Part shown: one piece after another, positions 1-5,562 of the stretch
Layout of the letters: each line of letters opens with the position of its first letter
Numbering within the stretch: the first letter of the stretch is position 1
From: Blastocatellia bacterium
GTDB taxonomy: Bacteria > Acidobacteriota > Blastocatellia > Chloracidobacteriales > JADJPF01
Length of the DNA stretch: 7,752 bases
Assembly: GCA_023265235.1 (NCBI GenBank)
Contig: JAHFUF010000214.1
Location: 1 to 7,752, forward strand
Direction of reading: 5' to 3'
Notes under the pieces: model-generated
Databases searched by the model: none
Told to the model about the DNA's origin: nothing
The model's input: the letters and a program-made list of their open reading frames with translations, nothing else
Made by a program: the position numbers and the translations under genes

Positions 1-674
1 CTGGTTTGCCATTGCAAATAGAACATATAGTGCCAAGGAGTAGAGGTGGAAGTAATAGTGTAACAAACCTAACTTTAGCTTGTGAAAAGTGCAACCAGAA
101 AAAAGGTAGTAAAACAGCTACTGAGTTTGGGTTTCCTAAAATTCAAGTACAAGCAAGACTTCCACTAAAAGATGCTGCTGCTGTAAATACAACTAGATGG
201 GAATTATACAATAGGTTAAAAGCTTCAGGTTTGCCATTAGAAACGGATAGCGGAGGGCTAACCAAGTTTAATCGCACCTTACAAGGCTTACCAAAAGCAC
301 ATTGGATAGATGCTGCTTGTGTAGGTAGTAGCACTCCATCAAAGCTAGACATTAGAAAAGTTAACCCATTACAAATAAAGGCTACTGGACATGGAACTAG
401 GCAAATGTGTTTAATGGATAAGTTTGGATTTCCTCGTACAAAAGCTAAAGCTGGAAAAAGGTTCTTTGGCTTTGCAACAGGAGATATGGTCAAGGCTTTA
501 GTTACTTCTGGCAAGAAAATAGGTGCTTACACTGGTAAAGTTGCTGTTAGGGCTAGTGGGTCTTTCAATGTTACATGCGGCAAAACTACCATTCAAGGCA
601 TTAACCATAAGTATTTCACACTTTTGCATTCTTGCGACGGCTATTCTTATTCTTACTGCGTTGCGGAAAGGTAA
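1..674 (+). CDS. iscB: IscB RNA-guided HNH/RuvC nuclease, C-terminal part (5' end outside window)
   Basis: IscB is the OMEGA nuclease of IS200/IS605-type elements and the ancestor of Cas9. It uses an omega-RNA guide to cut DNA. The window enters the HNH domain in frame at base 3. The reading shows IEHIVPRSRGG with the presumed catalytic His at 24-26, then NLTLACEKCNQKKG, the second half of the HNH zinc site; the first Cys pair must lie upstream. KAHWIDAACVG follows, matching the HxxDA motif of RuvC-III (His 300-302, Asp 309-311). The C-terminal GDMVKAL...GKVAVRASGSFN and HKYFTLLHSCDGYSYS stretches are typical of IscB tails, so the 3' end looks complete. About 222 residues are visible; IscB proteins are usually 400-500 aa. 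The TTG at 6-8 is an internal codon, not a start. The bridge helix, RuvC-I/II and the omega-RNA (encoded 5' of iscB) are outside. All visible catalytic residues are intact, so activity is possible. The family call is firm; activity is inference. Confidence 0.93.
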   Translation, partial: GLPLQIEHIVPRSRGGSNSVTNLTLACEKCNQKKGSKTATEFGFPKIQVQARLPLKDAAAVNTTRWELYNRLKASGLPLETDSGGLTKFNRTLQGLPKAHWIDAACVGSSTPSKLDIRKVNPLQIKATGHGTRQMCLMDKFGFPRTKAKAGKRFFGFATGDMVKALVTSGKKIGAYTGKVAVRASGSFNVTCGKTTIQGINHKYFTLLHSCDGYSYSYCVAER

Positions 675-798
675 GAAATATTATCAAATTAGTAGTAAAT
701 TATAGTTAAAAATATACTTATGATTTGTTCATGATTTGTCTACAAACTAGTTATAATTTAGCTAAATTTTACCCTTCCGCAACGGAGTTATTCTTACT
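647..798. repeat. Paired repeats linking the iscB 3' end to the right end
   Basis: TTATTCTTACT occurs at 647-657, inside the last iscB codons, and again at 788-798. CGTTGCGGAA (659-668) has its exact inverted copy TTCCGCAACG at 775-784. The direct and inverted copies sit side by side at each end of a 106-nt AT-rich segment. Pairing of the inverted arms would fold the whole non-coding tail, with the 14-bp palindrome near the tip-proximal side. Confidence 0.6.
755..768. repeat. 14-bp perfect palindrome in the element's right end
   Basis: AATTTAGCTAAATT is identical to its reverse complement. It lies in the non-coding tail between iscB and the terminal hairpin. There is no loop, so it is more likely a protein-binding site or an incidental AT-rich palindrome than a hairpin. 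Confidence 0.6.
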
Positions 799-824
799 TA
801 GCGCAAAGCAAGACTGCAATTCCT

Positions 825-844
825 CCCACGCCTAAAGTCGTGGG
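825..844 (+). repeat. Right-end hairpin of the iscB element
   Basis: CCCACG (825-830) pairs perfectly with CGTGGG (839-844) around the 8-nt loop CCTAAAGT. It lies just inside the inferred element end. In IS200/IS605 elements such a hairpin is bound by TnpA (Y1 transposase) as single-stranded DNA, and the cleavage site lies a few bases to its 3' side. Confidence 0.8.
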
Positions 845-1035
845 TTTCCTTGCAGGAGATTTATGAAAATATTTTGCCATTTGTTCCTTTGATGGCAGGT
901 TCTCTAGGGGATTTTTTAATCACTGCTCAAAGAATCCAAGCCATTGCTAATGAAAGACGACGCCAAGAACTAAGTTTACATTTCTTTTTCTTAGGAGGGT
1001 TGCGTTATACTAACCAACAGATTCTAGAAATTATT

Positions 1036-1042
1036 GGAGGTG
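1036..1042 (+). promoter_or_regulatory. Internal Shine-Dalgarno GGAGGTG inside the Rpn remnant
   Basis: GGAGGTG matches the anti-Shine-Dalgarno of 16S rRNA over 7 nt and is spaced 5 nt from the in-frame ATG at 1048. It is at least as good a match as the sites before the intact genes of the window. Confidence 0.5.
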
Positions 1043-1047
1043 GTGGG

Positions 1048-1374
1048 ATGATTCCACTTGAACAATTGCGCCGTTCTAGCTTCTATCAATTTATTCTTAA
1101 TGAAGGACTTCAAGAAGGTCGTCAAGAAGGTCGTCAAGAAGGTCGTCAAGAAGGCCATCAGGAAGGCCAAATTGTAGAAGCGGCTAATATGGTAATAAAA
1201 CTAATGGCTAAACGTTTTCCTTTATTAGACCTCAAAGAACAAATCTTGCAGATAGACAACGTGAATACTTTAGAGCAGCTAGCTTTAGATTTGTTAGAAA
1301 TTGCAGATGCTGATTTGATGAAGCAAAATGTTTACAAAATTTTGTCGCAAAATAACCTTACTTCAGATTGTTAG
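1048..1374 (+). CDS. Possible short Rpn protein (RpnS-like) from an internal start
   Basis: The ATG at 1048-1050 is in frame with the Rpn remnant. It would give 108 aa starting MIPLEQLRRSSF, with the QEGR tandem units and the predicted helical tail. What decides for this start is GGAGGTG (1036-1042), a perfect 7-nt match to the consensus Shine-Dalgarno, with 5 nt of spacing. In E. coli, rpn genes have been reported to make both a long nuclease and a short C-terminal protein from an internal start, the latter inhibiting the toxic long form. The layout here fits that model and would let the short protein outlive loss of the nuclease half. Caution: the Shine-Dalgarno overlaps a Gly run (GGA GGT GGT GGG), which can create such a match by chance. 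No promoter of its own is visible. Confidence 0.45.
   Translation: MIPLEQLRRSSFYQFILNEGLQEGRQEGRQEGRQEGHQEGQIVEAANMVIKLMAKRFPLLDLKEQILQIDNVNTLEQLALDLLEIADADLMKQNVYKILSQNNLTSDC
1111..1170 (+). repeat. 12-bp tandem repeat, five units, in the Rpn remnant
   Basis: Units of CAAGAAGGTCGT at 1111, 1123 and 1135 are identical. Two diverged units follow: CAAGAAGGCCAT (1147) and CAGGAAGGCCAA (1159). They encode QEGR, QEGR, QEGR, QEGH and QEGQ, a probable charged helix. The 12-bp period keeps the frame, so unit number can change by slippage without a frameshift. Confidence 0.9.
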
Positions 1375-1446
1375 TTTCGCAATAAGGATTGGCAACAAAA
1401 TAACATCACTAACTTGAGGTACGCTCAATAATAATTATATCGTTGA

Positions 1447-1758
1447 TACTGGTTTTACTCACCGTATGTTGTTTTCGGTATTACTAGCCTATCTAACACT
1501 AAAGCTAATGAAGAAGCTCTCTTAGCCATATCTAAGGGGCATTGGTCTGTTGAAAACCATTCTCATTGGTGTAGGGGCGTTACTTTTGATGAGTATCGCT
1601 CCCAAGTTCGGTTTGGCACCATTGCTGAGCTTATGGCTTGTTTTCGTAACCTTGTTATTGGCTTTTTCCGTTTCTCTGGTTTTTCTAATATTGCTTCTAC
1701 TTGTCGCTCTTTTGCTGCTAACCCTTGGTTTGCTCTTTCTTTAATTGGTATTATCTGA
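1447..1758 (+). pseudogene. ISAs1-family transposase, C-terminal remnant
   Basis: Read in frame from 1447, the sequence gives YVVFGITSL, then KGHWSVENHSHWCRGVTFDE, then RSQVRFGTIAELMACFRNLV and SLIGII, ending at TGA 1756-1758. This follows the end of ISAs1-family DDE transposases: the VVYGITSL segment, the GHWxIEN-LHWxxDVTFxED block carrying the catalytic Glu (here the E of VEN), then the ALLRN-type helix. About 103 codons remain and there is no start. An in-frame TGA (1444-1446) sits just before the conserved part, and the DDE Asp residues are missing, so this is a dead fragment. Expected Asp and Glu of the VTFxED block read as DEY, a further sign of divergence. A hydrophobic reading of the same DNA in another frame (1550-1744) is an artefact of this fragment. 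Confidence 0.85.
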
Positions 1759-1766
1759 CTTTTAAA

Positions 1767-1774
1767 CAGCCCTG
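1767..1774. repeat. Candidate right terminal repeat of the ISAs1 remnant
   Basis: CAGCCCTG lies 8 nt after the transposase stop, where the right end of an ISAs1-family element is expected; such elements often begin CAGGGCTG as I recall. No matching left copy is visible between 1375 and 1446, consistent with loss of the left part. The call rests on position and a remembered consensus only. Confidence 0.4.
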
Positions 1775-1784
1775 TAGTTCTTTC

Positions 1785-1811
1785 TTGACCCTGTGATAGA
1801 TTTGATATGAT
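1785..1811 (+). promoter_or_regulatory. Candidate sigma-70-type promoter for the secreted-protein unit
   Basis: TTGACC (1785-1790) and TATGAT (1806-1811) each differ from the -35 and -10 consensus by one base. The 15-nt spacer is shorter than the ideal 17. It lies about 70 bases before the first gene of the unit and just outside the ISAs1 remnant. AT-rich DNA gives such matches easily. Confidence 0.35.
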
Positions 1812-1878
1812 TTTTGGCAACTATTTTAGAGCTGATAACTTCTAAAAATTTTCACTAATAACGTTTTGGGAGAAACTT

Positions 1879-2445
1879 ATGAAAATAAGCAGTTTACTAG
1901 CTGCAATGTTAATGATACTCGGCCTATTTATCGCAGCAAAAGCCCAAGCTGCATTACCAGTTAATATTGAGGATATGGTAAAGGCTTCTGAAAAAATTGT
2001 AGTAGGAGAAGTTGTTAAAGTTAAACAAGGTCATCACCCACAATATACCAATGTTTCAGTTACTTACATTACAGTTAAAGTGGCTAAAGCTCTTAAAGGT
2101 AAGCCAAATCAAGAGTTTACCTTTATGCAATATGGAGGCAAAGAAGAAGTTATTGCTGATATGCCTCAGTACAAAGAAAAAGAAGAAGTTTTATTATTTC
2201 TCTATCCAGAAAGCCGAGTTGGTTTTACTAGTCCAGTTGGCTTAGAACAAGGGAAATTTCATATTGAGAATGATGCTAAAACAGGTGAACGTCAGTTTAT
2301 TAATGGAGCAGGTAACTATTTACTCTTTGATGGAGTAAAGTCTCGCCCAAGTATGCATAGCTCTATTCGTAAGTTATTAACTAGTCGCAAAGGCACAGTA
2401 AGCTACCATGACTTTTTGCTTTTAATCCAAGAGTTTGCCAAATAA
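1879..2445 (+). CDS. Secreted 188-aa protein of unknown function, partner of the matrixin gene
   Basis: A signal peptide is clear: MK at the start, hydrophobic residues 5-20, and an AKAQA|A signal-peptidase I site after residue 24. The mature part (about 164 aa) begins LPVNIEDMVKASEKIVVGEV and continues with alternating beta-type segments (TYITVKVAKALKGK, FTFMQYGGKEE, EEVLLFLYP, VGLEQGKFHIE). I recognise this pattern (a VVVGxV strand, a V-LKG turn, a GG loop, an EE-LLFL strand, then G-xQGKF) from small exported proteins encoded next to matrixin-like proteases in Acidobacteriota; I know no function. GGGAGA at 1868-1873 supports the ATG. The next gene starts 39 nt after its stop with no terminator, so the two are probably co-transcribed. 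A role as propeptide, inhibitor or chaperone of the protease is conjecture. The protein has no cysteines, no lipobox and no membrane anchor beyond the signal. Confidence 0.85.
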   Translation: MKISSLLAAMLMILGLFIAAKAQAALPVNIEDMVKASEKIVVGEVVKVKQGHHPQYTNVSVTYITVKVAKALKGKPNQEFTFMQYGGKEEVIADMPQYKEKEEVLLFLYPESRVGFTSPVGLEQGKFHIENDAKTGERQFINGAGNYLLFDGVKSRPSMHSSIRKLLTSRKGTVSYHDFLLLIQEFAK

Positions 2446-2484
2446 TCACTTTGTTTTAACAAGATTCTGTATGGAGAAATTTAC

Positions 2485-5424
2485 ATGAAAATTTTAATAA
2501 ATCGCACTCTTTTTATCACTATATTACTAATTGCACTAGTCACCTTACTTGGCTCAAACACACAAGCTGATAATCCAATTAGGTTTTCAAAAACAGGTCA
2601 ACCTCTTTCTTGGAGAAAATTTCCTATAGTTCTTTCTATGGATCAAGGCCGATTAGGTACAGTGCTTTCTAATGACCAAGCACGGATGTTAGTTAATGAG
2701 CGAGCAAATATTTGGCCTGCACTTCCTACAGTTAGCAAACTTTCTTTTATGGAAGCACAACTTCCAATGGATATAACAGGAGCAAATTATATGCAGTTTG
2801 TTGACTCTCAAGCTCCTGATGTAAATCCAGTTATTTTTGATGATGATGGTAGTGTCACTAACTTGGTTTTAGGTGAAGGAGCAGCACAAAGAACCAGAGG
2901 ATTTGCCGGTTTTAATAGATTTAATCCTACTACGGGAGAAATTTTAAGGGGCAATATTGTACTTAATGGTACAGTCATAAATAGTGATGCTGAAGTTGCT
3001 ACTTATCGTCTTACTATCACTCATGAGGTAGGACATTTTTTAGGTGTAATTCATACTCAAACCAATCGAGGAGATTTTAATACTTTACAGCCTTTGATGT
3101 TTCCTGTAAGTGTTATGAATAGGGCTTTTGGGCTTGATGATCAACTTGCAATGTCAAGGCTTTATCCTGCTGATAATTTGGCTTCTACAACAGCAACAAT
3201 TCGTGGTCGTGTCTTTTTTCCAGATGGGCAAACTCAATTTGAAGGAGCAAATGTTGTAATAAGAAATACTAGTGATCCTGCCATAGTTGTAGCTACTGTT
3301 TCTGGCACAATGTTTACCAATTATACTAATGCCTTTGCGGGTTCTCCAGATCCAAACGTAAAAGGTTTTTATGAAGTAAGAGGTTTGCCTCCAGGTACTT
3401 ATACAGTTGAAGTAGAAGAAATAAGAGATAGTTTTAGTGGTGGTTCAAGAGTTGGAGTACTTCCTCCAGTAAAACTAGCAGGTGTCCCAGAATTTTATAA
3501 TGAAGGTGAATCATCAACAGATAATCCTACTGCTAGTACACAAATTACAGTAGCGGCTGGAGATGTACGAGAAAATATCAATATTATACTTAATGGTACT
3601 AGCTCGGATTTTACCCTTACTGCAACACCAAGCACACAAACAATCAGGTCAGGGGACAGAGCTACTATTACAATTAACGCTGCAGCTGTTGGGAGTTTTA
3701 CAGGAAGTATTGGCTTAAGCACAGTTATTACTTCATTAAGAAACCAAACTACTCAAGCAGAGCTTTCTGATAGAAGTATCTCTACACCTGGAGTAGCTAC
3801 AGTTACAGTATCAACTTCTGCAGAAACACCTGCCACTACTTTTTTAATTATAATTTTAGGTAGAAATAGCGATGGAACTTTAGTACGTTCTTTGGCTACA
3901 ACTGTAACTGTACAGCTTCCTGCTTTTAACAATCCAAAAGGCGGTGATACAGGGGTTAAAGAACTGCATAACAGCACTAGTTTGGCATTTTCAAGCTTTA
4001 GCATAGGTAAAATAAATTCTGATACAAGTGTTCTAAAAACTATTTCTACTCAAGCAACTGCTGGGCAAATTACTACAGTAGCAGGTAATGGATTAGATGG
4101 GTTTGTTGGAGACAATGGATTAGCTAATCGTGCAAGATTATCATCTCCTGCAGCCGTAGTTAGCGATAAAAACGGGGATTTCTATATTGCTGACGCTAAA
4201 AATAACCGAATACGCAGAGTTGATGGCAAAACAAGGGTAATTACTACTTTTGCAGGAAACGGAAAAGATGAGTTTAGTGGTGATGGTGCTTTGGCTATCA
4301 ATGCAGGTCTTTCCTCACCTACAGGTTTAACTATAGATAAAAATAATAATATTTTTTTTGTTGATGCTGGTAATAGCCGTGTTAGGCGTATTGATAGCAC
4401 AACTAACATAATTACTACAGTAGCTGGAAATGGTGCTAGTGGTTTTGATGGTGATGGGAGGTTAGCTAAAGAGTCTAGCCTAGATTTTAACTTTACTTTT
4501 GGTGATGTAGCAGTTGATAATTTAGGCAACCTTTTTATTGCGGATTCTTTTAATGAGCGTATTCGCAGAGTTGATAGCCAAACAGGTACAATTAACACTG
4601 TTGTAGGTAAAGGAACTAGCGGCTTTAGCGGTGATGGAGGCCCAGCTGCTAATGCTTCTTTATTTAATCCTGTTGGAGTGGCTTTAGATAACAATGGTAA
4701 TATCTTTATTGTTGATGCTGATAATAATCGTGTGCGTCGAGTTGATATAAAAACTGGAATTATCTCTACAGTAGCAGGGAATGGTCAAATTAGTTTTAGT
4801 GGTGATAATGGACTAGCTACTAGTGCTAGTTTAAGCAACCCTGAAGGTATAGCAATAGATGGTGCGGGTAATATTTTCATTGCTGACACAAATAATCTAC
4901 GTATTCGTCGAGTTGATGCAAAAACAGGCGTTATAACCACAATTGCAGGCAATGGTGAATTTTCTCCAGAAGAAGAAGTAGATGATGGTAGAGCTAATCC
5001 TAAAGGCAAAGATCCAGTATTTCTAAATGGGGATAATGGCATAGCTACAAATTCTAGTCTTGGTTTTCCTGAAGCAATACATTTTAATGCTCAAGGCGAT
5101 TTACTAATTGCAGATACACAACACCATGCTGTAAGGCTTCTAGTAGGCTCAGGCCAAATGATAGCAATAACTTCAGCCTCATTTGTTAAACCTAATTTAA
5201 CTATTAATGGTAGTGGTTTTGGTAAATCTGGTGCAATAGTGAGTGTAAATGGCTTAAACATAAGCTCACTTATAAGTAGTCAAACAGATAACCAAATTAT
5301 GTTAAAAGGTAACAAAAAGAAATTTGGGCTTCAAAAAGGTGCTAACAAAGTAGTTGTTACTGTTGATGGCCTGGTTTCAAATACATTTATATTAAATTTT
5401 TTTAGCAAAGTAAGTATGTTTTAG
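2485..5424 (+). CDS. Secreted matrixin-like metalloprotease with six NHL repeats and a TIG-like C-terminus
   Basis: This 979-aa protein has a signal peptide (cut likely after NTQA, residue 28). The matrixin-type domain (about 45-228) carries HEVGHFLGVIH (residues 180-190), a perfect HExxHxxGxxH zinc site with Glu181 as general base, and a probable Met-turn at LMFPVS (Met205). A Cna-B/carboxypeptidase-regulatory-like domain follows (about 235-312, GFYEVRGLPPGTYTVEVEE), then an Ig-like domain (about 373-478). Six NHL repeats of 57-75 aa (527-889) follow, each with AGNG, SGDG-like, FIAD and RIRRVD motifs and likely to form a six-bladed propeller. A TIG-like domain (890-979) ends the protein. The catalytic set is intact, so I infer an active exported protease with the propeller for substrate or surface binding. 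GGAG at 2473-2476 supports the start. There are no cysteines and no LPxTG or outer-membrane barrel. The substrate is unknown. Confidence 0.9.
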   Translation: MKILINRTLFITILLIALVTLLGSNTQADNPIRFSKTGQPLSWRKFPIVLSMDQGRLGTVLSNDQARMLVNERANIWPALPTVSKLSFMEAQLPMDITGANYMQFVDSQAPDVNPVIFDDDGSVTNLVLGEGAAQRTRGFAGFNRFNPTTGEILRGNIVLNGTVINSDAEVATYRLTITHEVGHFLGVIHTQTNRGDFNTLQPLMFPVSVMNRAFGLDDQLAMSRLYPADNLASTTATIRGRVFFPDGQTQFEGANVVIRNTSDPAIVVATVSGTMFTNYTNAFAGSPDPNVKGFYEVRGLPPGTYTVEVEEIRDSFSGGSRVGVLPPVKLAGVPEFYNEGESSTDNPTASTQITVAAGDVRENINIILNGTSSDFTLTATPSTQTIRSGDRATITINAAAVGSFTGSIGLSTVITSLRNQTTQAELSDRSISTPGVATVTVSTSAETPATTFLIIILGRNSDGTLVRSLATTVTVQLPAFNNPKGGDTGVKELHNSTSLAFSSFSIGKINSDTSVLKTISTQATAGQITTVAGNGLDGFVGDNGLANRARLSSPAAVVSDKNGDFYIADAKNNRIRRVDGKTRVITTFAGNGKDEFSGDGALAINAGLSSPTGLTIDKNNNIFFVDAGNSRVRRIDSTTNIITTVAGNGASGFDGDGRLAKESSLDFNFTFGDVAVDNLGNLFIADSFNERIRRVDSQTGTINTVVGKGTSGFSGDGGPAANASLFNPVGVALDNNGNIFIVDADNNRVRRVDIKTGIISTVAGNGQISFSGDNGLATSASLSNPEGIAIDGAGNIFIADTNNLRIRRVDAKTGVITTIAGNGEFSPEEEVDDGRANPKGKDPVFLNGDNGIATNSSLGFPEAIHFNAQGDLLIADTQHHAVRLLVGSGQMIAITSASFVKPNLTINGSGFGKSGAIVSVNGLNISSLISSQTDNQIMLKGNKKKFGLQKGANKVVVTVDGLVSNTFILNFFSKVSMF
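4063..5151 (+). repeat. Six tandem NHL-repeat coding units
   Basis: The units encode residues 527-583, 584-640, 641-700, 701-757, 758-814 and 815-889 of the protease. Five are 57-60 codons long. The sixth has 75 because of a 22-codon acidic/polar insert (4960-5025). The repeats are diverged at DNA level, so slippage or recombination between them should be limited. Confidence 0.9.
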
Positions 5425-5483
5425 CGAAAAAAAATGAATTTGCTAGTCTAAGTGCAAATTTCTCAAATAGACACTATTAGCAG

Positions 5484-5531
5484 TAAGCTTTAGAATTTCA
5501 GTTGTTGTATTAGACAACAAAATAAAGCTTA
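5484..5531 (+). promoter_or_regulatory. Nested inverted repeat in the leader of the 415-aa protein gene
   Basis: Outer arms TAAGCTTTA (5484-5492) and TAAAGCTTA (5523-5531) pair perfectly over 9 bp. Inner arms TTGTTGT (5502-5508) and ACAACAA (5514-5520) pair over 7 bp around ATTAG. The two stems are separated by 9 nt on the left and 2 nt on the right, giving one bulged hairpin. It ends 20 nt before the Shine-Dalgarno. It could be an operator pair, an mRNA 5' stabiliser or processing site, or a weak attenuator; its low GC content and lack of a following T-run argue against a terminator. Confidence 0.5.
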
Positions 5532-5551
5532 ACCAATATTTGTAATTATAT

Positions 5552-5557
5552 AGGAGG
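5552..5557 (+). promoter_or_regulatory. Strong ribosome binding site AGGAGG
   Basis: AGGAGG, 5 nt before ATG 5563, is the consensus Shine-Dalgarno and fixes the start of the 415-aa protein. It is stronger than those before the two upstream genes of the unit, hinting at higher translation of this product. Confidence 0.8.
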
Positions 5558-5562
5558 AAATT

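Larger units (their letters stand above)
1..853 (+). mobile_element. IS200/IS605-type iscB element, 3' part with right end
   Basis: The element comprises the iscB 3' half, about 150 bases of AT-rich non-coding right end, and a terminal hairpin followed by TTTCCTTGC. IS200/IS605 elements end in subterminal hairpins rather than inverted repeats, and this right end has that look. No tnpA is visible; an iscB-only element mobilised in trans is common, but one could lie upstream. The exact cleavage point cannot be fixed by eye. I place it at about 845-855, because Rpn-family coding sequence resumes at 850. Confidence 0.75.
850..1374 (+). pseudogene. Rpn-family nuclease/putative transposase, C-terminal remnant interrupted by the iscB element
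   Basis: Rpn proteins carry an N-terminal PD-(D/E)XK nuclease domain, a variable C-terminal part and often EG[KR]xEG repeats. Here only about 174 codons survive. They begin at the iscB element end (TTG 850-852 is an internal codon, not a credible start) with EIYENILPFVPLMAG. A helical section (RRRQELSLHFFFLGG), five QEGR-like tandem units (residues about 88-107) and a helical tail (MVIKLMAKRFPLLDLKEQI...LEQLALDLLEI) resembling the DUF4351-type end of such proteins follow. The nuclease core (D, E-x-K) is absent and would lie beyond the left end of the element. The frame is open to TAG at 1372-1374 without lesions, which suggests recent interruption or retained use from an internal start. The family call rests on the repeats and overall pattern, not on a database match. 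Confidence 0.72.

Noticed and set aside
143..514. A 123-residue reading on the minus strand.
   Set aside because: It lies entirely within the RuvC-III part of iscB and shows no protein-like features.
523..705. A 60-residue hydrophobic plus-strand reading overlapping the end of iscB.
   Set aside because: It is an out-of-frame reading of the conserved IscB C-terminus with no ribosome site.
720..739. Direct repeat ATGATTTGT (720-728 and 731-739) as a binding site.
   Set aside because: Short AT-rich repeats of this length are expected in this tail, and no further copy or symmetry supports a site.
825..850. The right-end hairpin as a Rho-independent terminator.
   Set aside because: Only TTT follows the stem before C, so the U-run is too short; its position just inside the element end fits a TnpA-recognised hairpin better.
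850..852. TTG as the start of the Rpn-type ORF.
   Set aside because: It lies within a few bases of the element end, has no ribosome site, and the sequence reads as the middle of a protein; the frame simply becomes open at the junction.
1111..1170. Short-repeat array resembling a CRISPR.
   Set aside because: The units are 12 bp, contiguous and coding, with no spacers.
1550..1744. A 64-residue very hydrophobic Leu/Val-rich reading that looks like a small membrane protein.
   Set aside because: It is another frame of the ISAs1 transposase remnant, whose conserved motifs occupy the same bases; the hydrophobicity comes from T-rich codons read out of frame, and it has no ribosome site.
4182..4694. 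A 170-residue reading on the minus strand.
   Set aside because: It is a shadow of the NHL repeats: the plus-strand frame has clear repeat motifs and codon structure, and the minus reading has no recognisable domain or ribosome site.
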